From the NCBI GenBank assembly GCA_016800925.1, contig JABCPU010000064.1:62001-126000 (forward strand): a stretch of 64,000 nt of DNA, read 5' to 3'. Made by a program: the position numbers and the translations under genes. The notes below the pieces were generated by a model. The model was not told the origin of the DNA. It worked only from the letters and a program-made list of their open reading frames with translations, and searched no databases. The stretch is from Suillus spraguei (Eukaryota > Basidiomycota > Agaricomycetes > Boletales > Suillaceae). Below, one piece after another: positions 1-10,340 of this stretch (position 1 is its first letter; the number at the start of each line of letters is the position of its first letter).

Positions 1-1557
1 ATCTCAGCGAGTGAGCCTTGAATCCATTGACCTTGGTTAAGAGGTGCGCAGATTCGGCCCTGTATGTCATTGCTGCCCCGAGGGAACGCATGTCAGCAAC
101 AATATAGTAGCCTGGGGGGGGGGGGGTGTTACAGTCGTATGTGCCCCTATTCATTTTCTCCTTGTCTCCTTTACTTGTATTACATAACATGACTCTGACT
201 CATATGCTCAACGCATCTGTACTATAGTTGCCTTCCTTCTTTGGATACGCACTTACGCTCTCACGTCTCTCTTGGTCCGTGTGCACATATTGACCTATTT
301 AAGCATGTTGTATTATGCTTGATACTTTACTTTAATCTTACTGGGTTTTACCTGGAATATCCTTCGCTTAGGTCTCCAACCTAAGTCGTCTTGAATCGTC
401 TCTAAGTCTAAGCACTCCTTAGCCTTAGTCTCTATTCTCGTAGAACCTCTTAGACTTGTCTAGAGGCTGAACCCTTGATCGTACTCAGAACATGTTCCTT
501 GTACTTTCACCTTGTCCTCTTCTGGACATTGTAGAACTTCCCAGCAGACTGTCTGTGTCTTTTCACTGTCGCTGGTGACGCCATCCCAGTTCGTAACAGG
601 GGGGGTATTGTTTCGAAGTGAGGCGTAGATCTGATGAGCGAGACGTGAGTCGTGCCAACTACCCGGGGCATTCAACCTTGCAGCAATAATGACGCCTGTA
701 ATGTCGTTAATCAGGGCTAGAGTGATGAGATTGAACTTACCTTCAGCTGAAAAAGCTAACACAGAACTGATAAAGTGCTCGGAGAGCCACCCATTAAAGG
801 TGGCATTCTCAATGTCAACATCCTCGGAGGTTTGAACAGGTAGTTTAAGGCTGTCAATACTACCAAATGCCCCTCCAAGTCTGGGGTGACGCGCCACAAC
901 AAGTGCGCTACAGCGCTCAAAATCCAGGCCTCCAGGCCATTGAATTCTGGCTTCAGGTAGAGTGCGAAGGGTGTGTAAGAGAAGACCAAGACCGAAGTGA
1001 AGATATCGCGTGACAGTACTGGGGATGATAGCGAAGATCTGCTGGAGGCGAATGGCATGCATAGTAGAGTTGAGATAATGTAGTGCAAGCCCAAGTGCCC
1101 CTGCAGCATCAAGGGAGCGTTTATCTATCCTTGGAGTTCCGTGCACAGAGACATCCTCATGAGGTATTGGTGTCTCATACCAGGCTTGTGCAAAGCCTGC
1201 AGTAAGTAGCGAGGAGAAGGTGGGCACATCAATGCCCATTGTAGTGATGAAGGCTCTATCATGTTGACTATCATATAGCACCTTCCATGGGGTGTTGATA
1301 CAAGGATTTGGAAGTAGTTGGGGTCAGCAAAGGTACAAACGATGTGGGTGCCGAGTGTCAATGCGCTCTTGTTGTGATACCTCACTCCCGGCAATGATAG
1401 CAGCAGCAAGCACCATAAGTCTCTCATCATCATCGAAATGTTCAGCCTCGTCTTTGTCAAGAAGCAGCTGCTGGACTGCAAAGCTATCGTCCATCAAGGA
1501 CCAGACTAAATTTAATTGAATGAGCATACGGGGGATTATTCCAGTATAGATTAACAT
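1..1557 (-). pseudogene. Harbinger (PIF)-type DDE transposase gene, split by a solo LTR
   Basis: One minus-strand frame runs from an ATG at 1557, with an in-frame TGA at 1324-1326, to about 599. It resumes left of the inserted LTR at 126 and runs off the window. The protein resembles HARBI1/DDE_Tnp_4 nucleases: a helical N-terminal region, then GSIDSLKLPVQ, ENATFNGWLSEHF and a PGSWHDSRL block. Left of the LTR the frame continues as GYYIVADMRSLG, which fits the third catalytic block. The TGA could be a mutated CGA. The inserted LTR is flanked by a GGGGG duplication falling in two proline codons, so the gene was whole before insertion. In PIF elements this protein cuts and pastes DNA with a partner Myb-like protein, which I do not see here. 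The copy is inactive. Confidence 0.8.
127..598 (+). mobile_element. Solo LTR, family A, in the Harbinger gene
   Basis: The 472-bp sequence begins TGTTACAGTCGTATG and ends TTCGTAACA. It matches the LTRs of the chromovirus at 28533-36469. It carries a TATTTAA box and the ACTTTAATCTT start motif. Target duplication is ggggg at 122-126 and 599-603. No internal element sequence remains, so it is a product of LTR-LTR recombination. Confidence 0.9.
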
Positions 1558-2605
1558 ATCAGCGATGTTTGGTAAATTTTTGAGACTCCGGTATATTCTA
1601 ATCAGAATATTTCAGCCTACGGAAAGTCATCCATTAGCTTCCATACTGCGAGCAATTTGAGTTGCACATACATACCCATGTATGCTTGTAAATCCAGCTC
1701 AACATGAATGATTTATGACAATGCTGGGACATTCCGCCTTTGCAGCCAATGAGTAGTGGTAGTATACCTGAGCCAATTGTTTTGAGCTTCAACATCTCAC
1801 CTAGTCTTGTTTTTTAATTACAATGTTATTCAAGGCCATTTCAAGGAAAGAGTCTCTGGCATTTGTCAACAAATCTAGAATACCATTAGATTTAGCCACA
1901 AAGCTATGACATGACTCATCAGCAAACTAGTGCTTGTGAGTAGTGTTGCCGCAGCTCCGGCTTGTTGCCGGTTCTAGCTGCAGCCCGAGCTAAAAATAGC
2001 TGAGTTGACAAGTGGTTATGGCTTGTGTAATTACAGTTCGGCCCAGTTACAGCTAAGTCGACTTAAGGGCTTAAAACCAACTCTATTAATAATATATTCT
2101 AAAATTATATAAGCCGAAAATAGATTGACAATTTAGGACTCCAGTCATCGAGAACCACAACAAGAACTCAGAGCAGATTGTCGATCACATCAATTCACAA
2201 ATGCACTCAAATGCACTCTACATTTTACAATAACTTTATTGATATCAATGGGTCCACAAGACAAAGTAAGTAATTACTGATACTGTTTAATCAAAAACTA
2301 AAATAAATCACTAGTTATACAGTACTGCGACTTGTGCAAGCAGGTTGCAAGAGCAGCGCACATCAGCGCAAAACACGGAGAGACCCATTGAAAGGCAGTG
2401 GGGAGTCGAGAGAGCTGTTGAAATCCAAGGAGGAGGGGAAAGAACCATTCAGACAACTCAGAGATCCAGGTGGGGACATTACCTGAGGCAACTTCTAGGT
2501 TGCGGTCGTGGGGGCAGGGATTAGTGTTGAGATTGAAGAGAGGTATTGGTTGTGAATGTTTGTGAATAAAATGGACTTCTTGATCGAAATGTGAATGGGT
2601 GTCGT
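1558..2605. other. Non-coding stretch with transposon-end debris
   Basis: No convincing gene is seen. The stretch is mostly AT-rich and contains one recognisable repeat at 1934-2085. Sequence from about 2330 to 2600 is unassigned. Confidence 0.5.
1934..2085. repeat. Terminal repeat of a hAT-like element (copy 1)
   Basis: The sequence begins tagtgttgccgcagctccgg and contains GC-rich arms around gccggtt. A clearly related copy lies at 50953-51110 (tagtgttgccgcggctccgg). The TAGTG-TG start and GC-rich subterminal region resemble hAT ends. No matching opposite end was identified, so this may be a MITE or an orphan end. Confidence 0.4.
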
Positions 2606-2862
2606 TATCAGCGATGATCGAACAGTGGGCAATGACTTGAGATCAGTGTGGTCTGAACTTGAACGAGAAATGACCGACTCACTCTGTGAATGGTAAGCAA
2701 CAAGCTTGGATCAGTGTGGTCCAAGCTTGAATGATAATCAACAGACTGACTTCTGCAAATGGTAAGCAATGAGCTTGGATCAGCATGGTCTGAGCTTGAA
2801 CGATCATCGACGTTGTGGTAGATTGTGCAGATGTTCCTTCCTCAGGGAGACTGCTAGTATGT
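2606..2862. repeat. Minisatellite, 68-69 bp unit (copy 1)
   Basis: The phrase gatcag followed by tgtgg or catgg recurs at 2641, 2709 and 2778, giving a 68-69 bp period. Each unit carries a variant of gtgaatggtaagcaa. The same unit forms the array at 16374-16840. The array stops exactly where the C LTR at 2863 begins. Confidence 0.7.
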
Positions 2863-3790
2863 TGTAGCAAGCAAAGTCACGCTGACCGTCAAACCCCTGT
2901 TTTTGACAAGCATCTCATTACTGTCTGTGGCGGCAACCAAAGAATTCCCCTATAGTGAGTACATATATAGCCTTTTCACTCCATTTAGGTGGAACCGTAC
3001 TTCTGCCGCAAACCCTTACCGGATCCTTGCACCGATGCCCTCATGTCTCATCCAAGTCCATCTAGATCCATTGGTGCGTAGTTACTTCGCTTCCGCCATT
3101 ACTAAATCTATGGCAGGATTTACCTCACGTCTTGAGGGGCCACTACACGCTGTGCACCTCTTAGTTAATACCCTGTTTATTTTCTTTCTCACTACCAGAC
3201 TCACCTAATAATCTTGTATGTGCTCGAATATGTTAAAAAGACTCAACACACATACCGTTACGGTTACTGCCCATTACATCCCTTCACTTGGACTTAGTAT
3301 CAGAATGCTCGCTAGTCACAATCTATTTGCCTTTGAACTTTTCTCCATTCAAATCTTGCTCATTGATTTAACCGCTTGAAGTACTGTGCAACTTTCAACT
3401 TCGCTACTTGTAACCGGACCACGGCCAGTGATCTCGCTGGGTCACTACCTCTCTCACCAACTGTCTCGCTCGTACAGAGTTGCTGCTACCGCTACTGCAC
3501 TGCTGGTAGTAATACTATATTTGTCTCACTCAAGTGACTTTGTTCTTGCCCTCACTAGCTAACTGTTACAGCTATCCTTACCGCATGAGTACCGCTGACA
3601 CCATGCTAGTACTGCTGATATACCGTTACCGCCGCTAACCTTAGAAGATGGAACCTTTGTTGCCTTTTAGTACTTTCTTGTTTCCTTCACACTAACTTAG
3701 AGCTTCTATCGCAGTCCTCTTGGGTTGAACATTTCACTCGCACCTTCAGTAGGATTATCATTGTGCTTATACTTAGGCCAGTGGTAGTTT
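2863..3790 (+). repeat. Diverged family C LTR
   Basis: It begins tgtagcaagcaaagtcacgc, matching the sense start of the C LTR at 16373. It shares the ggatccttgc, tctagatccattggtg and ccgccattactaaa blocks with that copy. The right end, around aggccagtggtag, matches an inverted fragment at about 27100-27373. It is much more diverged than the other C copies. The right border is approximate, and the open frame at 2903-3208 is not a gene. Confidence 0.6.
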
Positions 3791-4723
3791 CTTCATTTCA
3801 CTGTTCTTGATTATGCGACTCCTTGACCACCACTTCTTGTGTTTTTATCATCTTGATAGGAAGCAAGTCGTCAGGTCGCTTCACGCTCCAATCTCCAGTA
3901 GCACTCTCCTTGACACAGTGCCTGTTCTTGATGTGTCGCAAATTTGCCTCTCTTTGAGCTGGTGAGGGATTCACCTGTTGACTGACAGTCCATTCATTGC
4001 CATTGCTAGTGAGGATGGTATGTGACTTGGGAGTGCTGGGCAATGCGACCTTCTTAGAAGTTGGAGGTGGCCCATTTGGTAGGGGAGAAATGGACAAATC
4101 CAGAGGGAATTCAGAAGCCAGTTGAGTCAAATACAAAGGCACATCTGTGATCACCTGTCTCCCAATGTCAGTGGAAGCCAATACAAATGAGGGCGTCATA
4201 TAGGAGGCTGAGACAGTTGATGATGATGATGCGGTCATACCATCCTCCTTCTCGACAGGAGGCTTGATATCAGCAGAAAGCTGAAGTAGTGCTGCACTGT
4301 TTTGAGCCAGAGTCTTTTCTCTCTCGGCATGTCAATCAAAGCTGGGTTCTGAAAAATAAAGTGTGACACACATCCTGCAAGTTACAGAATGCATCAATGT
4401 TAAGTACATCCATGAAACGTGGAGCCAAGCATAAGTATTGGAAGAAACTGGAGAAGATGTGCCAAGGATCCTGCTGAAACACAGGATCAGACAGTGTCAT
4501 TTTGAACAGATACAACTCACATAGAGTAATGATGCAATGAGGTAGATGCCTATCTCGTGAATGAGCTAAGGAATCACTACAAAGCATGAGGCACAACATA
4601 CTGAAAGTGTTACAACCATGCAAAACTGGGGCTACTAAGAAGTCCTGGTCTTACATGGGGTTGTACCGGAGGGACAGAAAGTCGAAGGGGCTTGGCCTCA
4701 GCTTGTACGCTGTGCCCCTTACC

Positions 4724-5197
4724 TGTTACAAACTGGGGTGGCATCACCAGTGACAGTGATAAGACACAGACAGTCTGCTGGGAGGTTCAACTATGTTCAA
4801 AAGAGAATGAGGATTACTACTTAGGAAAGGTTCCAAGTAGGATCAAGAGTTCAGTCGAAGAGTCGTGACTCTAGGACGATTGGTAGAATAGAGACTAAGG
4901 CTAAGGAGTGCTTAGACTTAGAGACGATTCAGACGACTTAGGTTGGAGACCTAAGCAAAGGATATTCCACATAAAACCCAGTAAGATTAAAGTAAGGTAT
5001 ACAAGTGTAGTACAATGTGCTTAAATAAGCCAATATGTGTGCACGGACCAAGAGAGACGTGAGAGTGTAAGTGCGTATCCAAAGAAGGAAGGCTACTATA
5101 GTACAGATGCATTGAGCATATGAGTCAGAATCGCGTTACGTAATATACAAGATAGAGTCGAAAGAGAAAATGAATAGGGGCACGTACGACTGTAACA
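4724..5197 (-). mobile_element. Solo LTR, family A, inside the D LTR
   Basis: A 474-bp LTR with ends tgttac and gtaaca. Target duplication is ttacc at 4719-4723 and 5198-5202. The sense strand is minus. Confidence 0.92.
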
Positions 5198-6427
5198 TTA
5201 CCCGAGTACGTGCCCTTAATTTCGGATGGAGTCCAAGGGGGAGTTATAGTAAAGTCTGGACAGAGTCCGGATGAACTCTGTAGGACAGGATAGCTCGATA
5301 GAACTCCGAAGGACTTCCAGATGAGTGCCGGAATGCGCCGGAACTATTTCCGGATGGTAGGAAGTAATGGTAAGACTACTGGAACAAGTTCCAAGTAGAA
5401 TGGATGAAGGATGGACTCCTGGACAAAGTCCAGGGCAGGATAGGAGCAAAGCTCCGGAGGGACAGATGATCCATAGGTGTCGGAGGATAGGATAGGATAG
5501 GTCCGGAGGACCAGAGGTCCGAAGGTCCAGAGCTCAGAGGAGCGGAAGAGCAGAAGAGCAGAAGAGCGGACGAGCAGATGATCGGATGAGCGTAGCTCTA
5601 TGGATCTTAGGGGAAGTGTTGACTACTAGAGGGGAGTAGGTCTGGATATGGTATAGAAATAGTATAGACTACTCTGGACAAGGTCCAGAATAGAAACAGA
5701 CAGGATAAGACTACCAAAGGTAGAGTCGGAGGTGAAACAGATGAGAGACAGGAAACGGACGAAGTCCGAAAAGGATATAGGACAAAGGATCAAGGCTCTG
5801 GCCTAGGGAATGATCCCATAGGTCTGAGTCGGAAGCTTACAAGGGCCGGAGCCCAAGTGCGAGAATGGAAACAGATTTATATAGACATGGTAACAAGATA
5901 CAGAAGTCAAAGGAATATACAGAAGTAGGAAAGCAATGATCAGATTGAGGTCTGCAGGAGTTGTACTACAAGTTTATATACTGTAGGTAGCATGCTGGAA
6001 GGCAAGTAAGGATAGTCTGAGGCTATGTTTGAGGCATTGCGGAACACAAGGCTATGAACTCGGAAATAAGACTTGTATGAAATATCTTATCAAGACAGAA
6101 GTCAAGATAACCGAAAGCCAGAGGTGCAGAGATAACCGAAAGCTGGACACAGGTATTAACCTAAAAGGCGTAACGCGCAGGTGTGTGGGAATAGTTTCGG
6201 ATATGAGCATAGATCGGATATGGACACGGATCAGATATGGGCATGGATCAGATATGAACACGGATCGGATGGGTGGATCAGATCGGATGGATGGACTGAG
6301 TAGGATATGGATATGGATTAGATATGGATGGATATGGATTGGAGTGGATGGGTGGATTGGATATGTGAGCTGGATTGGATGGGTGGACTAGGATGTATGG
6401 ATTGGGTGTCCGGATGTCCATGGATCG

Positions 6428-7092
6428 TGTCATATACCATACTTCTGATCCCAGATCCAACCATATCCAATCAGATCTGATCGATTCTATTTCCGTCTGG
6501 TCCACACAGATCCTGTCCGGATCGCTCATCCAAATGTGCTCACTTCTCGCACTCTATCTCCCTTGTGTATATCTGTGTCTATCTCCTTTCATCACTCATC
6601 CTGTTTCCGGTACTCTGGCTGTGTATAATTCCGTCCTGTGTCACTGATCCGTTACCTGTGTTTCATGTTGATTATCCGTCTTAGATACTTACAGTATATA
6701 AACCACTTGTAGATCTCCGTAGAACCTTAGTTCGAATATCATCTTAGATTCTGCTCGTTCTGCTTCCTCTGGACTTGAGTCACTTTCCGCTCTAAGTCAT
6801 CTTCTGAGACTTGGGATTGATTCCTATAGTCTATATCTCCGACTCTATCTTTGGATAGTCTATCTCTGTTAGTTTCTAGTTAGGAACTCGTTCCAAAGCT
6901 AGTCTTAATCCTCATTCTATTCCTACGTTCTGGATAACCTTCGGACGTCCGGATCCGTCATGCAACTCCTTCCGGATCTTCAGATGCATACCTTCTCCCT
7001 GAAATAAGGGGCATTACTTGGGAAAGGGGCACAGTGCACGAACTGAGGCCAAAGCCCTTCGGATCTCCCTCCCTTTGAGTATGGTCTTAACA
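6428..7092 (+). mobile_element. Solo LTR, family B, inside the D LTR
   Basis: It begins TGTCATATACC and ends CTTAACA, at 665 bp, shorter than the 770-bp LTRs of the full element because of internal deletion. It keeps the TATATAAA box and AGTTCGAATAT motif. Target duplication is gatcg at 6423-6427 and gattg at 7093-7097, one C-to-T change apart. Confidence 0.88.
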
Positions 7093-8171
7093 GATTGGAC
7101 CTGAATGTATGGTATATGACAGAAAGTGGAGACCATCGCGACAATCAAAGGACCAACAGGGGGCGTGAAGAAGGTAATAATGACTTCAGCCACCATCTTG
7201 TTCTTCAGTTGGCTGGGAATGGTCTACCAGAAAGTGCATCATCAGGATAACATAAGCAAGCACCCGAGAACAGTGAAACTCACAGTGAATGCCTTGCCGG
7301 TTAGCCAGAATGAACACACGAGAAGGTAAACAGCCAAGAAGGCGTAGACCCTGCACACAAGTCAGCTTGAATAGAATAAAGACTCTGACTTGAAACAAAC
7401 CATAGTGTGATTGCATATGCCGTCTGTTCACCCTTTGGTCTGTTACCAAGAGCTAGCACAAACTGCAGCGCAAGGAAGGCAAGGTAAATCCATTTGAAAC
7501 ACAAGTTTACCCAGTGTGTCGGTGTAAAGATACAATCTAGCCTGGGCTGTAGATGAACCATGGCCTAAGCTAGTATGCGAGTCTTGCGCTCCATCTAGTC
7601 TGCTTCACTTGCAAAGCAAGAGCATTCGACCCTAAAGGGAATGCTAAGTTAATATAGTTCAATAATGCCCAACCTGTGGTGCAAGACTGCCATTGGAGGT
7701 AGCAAGATGCTAGCGGTGACCTCCACTCCATGGGAAGGTTGCGGTAAAGTAGCGGTAGAGCGTGGGAAGATAGTGGTAAAGTAGCGGTAGTGTGAGCAGT
7801 AAAACTGCGGTAGCGCATGCAGTAAAACTGCAGTAAGGCGTGGGAAACTGATGGTAAAACAAGCGGTGGAGCGTAGAGATGAAGTGCAGGAAAGTGGTAA
7901 AGAGCGGTGGTGCATGCAGTGGTAAAGAGTTCCTTAAGTGACAGTGACTTCGGCAAGAGACTTTATTCCATTAGAGACAGTAGTGGTGACAATTCCTAAG
8001 TACTGTGTGTATCATAGAGGGAAAGTAAAAGTACTGGTATGTGTGAAGAGTCCTTTTAACATGTACTGTGAATGGCCGGAATACATAGCAAGAATGGTAG
8101 TGAAATAAAGATATACTACATGATTTTAGCAAAGAGGCATGCAGCGAGCAAGCAGTGTCATGGAAGGTATG

Positions 8172-8941
8172 TGTCATATACCATACTTCTAATCTCAGAT
8201 CCGATCATATCCGTCCAGATCCAATCGTTTCCATATCCGTCTGGTCCACAGATCCTGTCCGGACCACCCTTCCGAATGTACTCACTTCTCGCACCTTAAC
8301 TCCCTGGTGAACATCTGCGTCTATCTCCTTTTGTCATTTCTCCTACTACTGGTACTCCGGCTGTTTATATTTCCGTCCTGTGTTACTGATCCGTTTCCTG
8401 TGTTCATTTCCGATTCATGCTTACTGATCCGCTGTGCAATAACTAATAGACTTCCGTTACACTTCGTACATAGCCCTCGGTCCCGGACTTGCTAATTATC
8501 CGTCTTAGATACTTACTGTATATAAACCACTTGTAGATCTCCGTAGAACCTTAGTTCGAATATCATCTTAGATTCTACTCATCCTGCCTTCTCTGGACTG
8601 AAGCCACTCTCTGCTTTAAGTCACCTTCCGAGACTTAGGATTGATTCCTATAAGTCTATACCTCCGACTCTATCTTCAGATAGCCCATCTCCGTTAGTTT
8701 CTAGTTAGGAACTCGTTCCGAAACTAGCCTTAATCTCTGCCCTCTCCTTACGTTCCGAATAACCTTCGGACGTATCATATCTGACACCTTCGGACACCCG
8801 GATCCGTCACGTAACTCCTTCCGGGTCTTCGGACGACTAACTCCTCCCTGAAATAAGGGGCATTACTCGAGAAAGGGGCACAGTGTACGAACTGAGGCCA
8901 AAGCCCTTCGGATCTCTCTACCCTTGAGTACAGTCTTAACA
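8172..8941 (+). repeat. 5' LTR of element B
   Basis: 770 bp with TGTCATATACC and CTTAACA ends. It contains the predicted promoter at 8519-8553. Small open frames in it recur in every B LTR and are not genes. Confidence 0.93.
8519..8563 (+). promoter_or_regulatory. Element B promoter: TATA box and predicted RNA start
   Basis: TATATAAA lies at 8519-8526. AGTTCGAATAT at 8553-8563 starts 34 bp after the first base of the box, a normal spacing for an RNA polymerase II start. That 11-mer is the exact reverse complement of 8944-8954. The start site is inferred; it was not measured. Confidence 0.65.
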
Positions 8942-8943
8942 GT

Positions 8944-8954
8944 ATATTCGAACT
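8944..8954 (+). other. Self-priming primer-binding site of element B
   Basis: ATATTCGAACT begins two bases after the 5' LTR ends. It is fully complementary to AGTTCGAATAT at the predicted RNA 5' end. No TGG-type tRNA site is present here. This is the arrangement by which Tf1 (S. pombe) primes minus-strand DNA from its own RNA 5' end. Confidence 0.65.
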
Positions 8955-8991
8955 CAAACCTTTCCGAGTAACTTAGCAACCATCCCATATC

Positions 8992-10284
8992 ATGCCTCCC
9001 CGTAAAGCTCAGAACACACTCCGAGGAGCCGGACTTGGTCCGATCCAACGAGATCCCACACCCACTGTCCAAACATTTACCAGTTTCTCTCAACGCCGCG
9101 CAAGCATGAGCGACATAGGTCAAAGTATCTCCGCCCGTCAAGCCAGACCGGATCCGATAACACCAACTCGGAACCCGGATAACCCAGACTCCAATTCGCG
9201 CCCGACCATTCACTTTGATGATGAGCTGCGCAGTAACCTACCAGATGATGAAGTTGATGATCCGGACGACGAGGACCTGGATGACGAAGAAGATAAAATC
9301 CACCTAAACCCTCAGGACCGGGTCCTAGCCCAACTATCCGTAGCCATTAACCACCTCGCTCGCAGTAGCCGTTGCACCCCCACCTCGGATGATAGCAAAG
9401 TCAAAGTCCGTGAGCCAGATACCTTCGATGGGTCCGAACCTCGCAAGCTCCAGGCATTCTTCGTCCAATGTGAGCTCAACTTCCAGAGCAAACCTAGCGC
9501 TTTCCGTTCCGGACGCGCTAAAGTCAATTTCGCCCAATCCTACCTTAAGGGTATGGCTCTCGAGTGGTTTGAACCGGACCTCCTTTCGGACGGATATAGC
9601 AACCGTCCGGACTGGATGGATGACTACTCCGAGTTCATGCTCGAGCTCCAAACCAATTTCGGACCACACGATCCCTCCGGAGACGCAGAGATGCAGTTAG
9701 AACAACTCCACATGTGTGACGGACAATGCATCAACAAGTACGTTGTAGAATTCCAGCGACTTGCCTCCCAAGTACGCGAATGGGGAGACAGAGCCCTACG
9801 ACGCCAATTCTACAATGGACTTCCGGCCCGAATCAAAGATGAGATTAGTCGCATGGGTAAGCCCACTACCCTTTCGGAGTTCAAGACTCTCGCCCAGACC
9901 ATCGACGCCCGTTACTGGGAACGGAGGGGCGAAGTCACCCGAGAGAGTAGAACCACCTCTTCCAATCCTCCCAGGCAGTCAACATCCGACCGGACGAACT
10001 CCAACTCATTCGGATCCGATACGCCCAAATTCAATAAACCAACATACTCCACAACATCCTCTACCCCGAAAGTTTCGGATCTCCCTAGTGTTGTTGGTAC
10101 AGACGGAAAGCTAACCACCCAGGAGCGTCAGAGACGTTTTGACAAAAGGCTCTGTATGTTCTGCGGCGGACCTGGTCACACTGCCCAGGAATGCACCAAA
10201 TCCACTTCGCGCGCTGCCAAAGGCTGCGCCACTGTGCTCACTCTGGAAACGGAACCGGAAGCCTCAGATGAGGCAAAAAATTAG
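8992..10284 (+). CDS. gag: Gag, element B
   Basis: 430 residues, intact. Gag forms the cytoplasmic virus-like particle and packages element RNA. A proline- and serine-rich N-terminus is followed by an acidic stretch at about residues 78-103. The retrotransposon Gag core spans about 130-300 (PDTFDGSEPRKLQAFFVQ and ALEWFEPDLL). One CCHC zinc knuckle, CMFCGGPGHTAQEC, lies at residues 388-401. The ATG at 8992 is the first ATG in this frame, 50 bp past the LTR. The stop TAG (10282-10284) directly follows the slippery heptamer, so a fraction of ribosomes should continue into pol. Confidence 0.92.
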   Translation: MPPRKAQNTLRGAGLGPIQRDPTPTVQTFTSFSQRRASMSDIGQSISARQARPDPITPTRNPDNPDSNSRPTIHFDDELRSNLPDDEVDDPDDEDLDDEEDKIHLNPQDRVLAQLSVAINHLARSSRCTPTSDDSKVKVREPDTFDGSEPRKLQAFFVQCELNFQSKPSAFRSGRAKVNFAQSYLKGMALEWFEPDLLSDGYSNRPDWMDDYSEFMLELQTNFGPHDPSGDAEMQLEQLHMCDGQCINKYVVEFQRLASQVREWGDRALRRQFYNGLPARIKDEISRMGKPTTLSEFKTLAQTIDARYWERRGEVTRESRTTSSNPPRQSTSDRTNSNSFGSDTPKFNKPTYSTTSSTPKVSDLPSVVGTDGKLTTQERQRRFDKRLCMFCGGPGHTAQECTKSTSRAAKGCATVLTLETEPEASDEAKN

Positions 10285-10322
10285 TCCGCGACCCTCCTGA
10301 CTCCGTACGGGATGAGGGTCGC
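10275..10322 (+). promoter_or_regulatory. Predicted -1 ribosomal frameshift signal, gag to pol
   Basis: In the gag frame the sequence reads A AAA AAT TAG. The heptamer 10275-10281 fits X XXY YYZ and directly precedes the gag stop. After a 6-nt spacer, 10288-10296 (gcgaccctc) pairs perfectly with 10314-10322 (gagggtcgc), a 9-bp stem with a 17-nt loop. The -1 frame is open from 10272 through the pol ATG at 10341, so a shift yields one continuous Gag-Pol. A pseudoknot cannot be judged by eye. Confidence 0.75.
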
Positions 10323-10340
10323 ATTGGCCCAACCCATGCA

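Larger units (their letters stand above)
4608..7121 (-). mobile_element. Solo LTR, family D, in the chitin synthase gene
   Basis: Read on the minus strand, it begins tgtcatataccatacattc and ends ggttgtaaca. Target duplication is gaaag at 4603-4607 and 7122-7126. It holds a solo A LTR (4724-5197) and a solo B LTR (6428-7092). Without these it is about 1365 bp, close to the D copy at 18409-19813. Both later insertions are therefore younger than this one. Confidence 0.9.
3798..7522 (-). pseudogene. Chitin synthase, 3' part, broken by transposons
   Basis: Chitin synthases are membrane enzymes that polymerise UDP-GlcNAc into cell-wall chitin. Exons read right to left as 7522-7401, 7350-7284 and 7223-7122, then resume at 4607. 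Introns of about 50-60 nt have GT-AG ends. The frame gives [63 protein letters not shown] and QDPWHIFSSFFQYL, followed by VLNIDAFCNLQDV. These are the C-terminal transmembrane blocks of fungal chitin synthase. The usual SWGTKG segment is decayed near 4350. A 146-residue tail may run from 4238 to 3798. The catalytic N-terminal half is absent: the gene stops at the C LTR at 7523 and does not resume beyond it. Confidence 0.85.

Noticed and set aside
7523..8171. Serine-, leucine- and histidine-rich minus-strand frames
   Set aside because: Low-complexity translation of the C LTR; similar frames recur in other C LTRs (20129, 54995, 59782).
8307..8495. Short ORF repeated in every B LTR (also at 15478 and 22270)
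   Set aside because: Repetition comes from the LTR itself; it overlaps the promoter region and differs in frame integrity between families.
8942..8960. tRNA T-arm complementarity (attcgaactc) as a conventional primer site for element B
   Set aside because: There is no TGG for the CCA end, and the exact 11-nt match to the RNA start explains the sequence better.
9312..9700. Alternative ORFs on both strands within gag
   Set aside because: Shadows of the gag reading frame; no introns, motifs or conservation in position.
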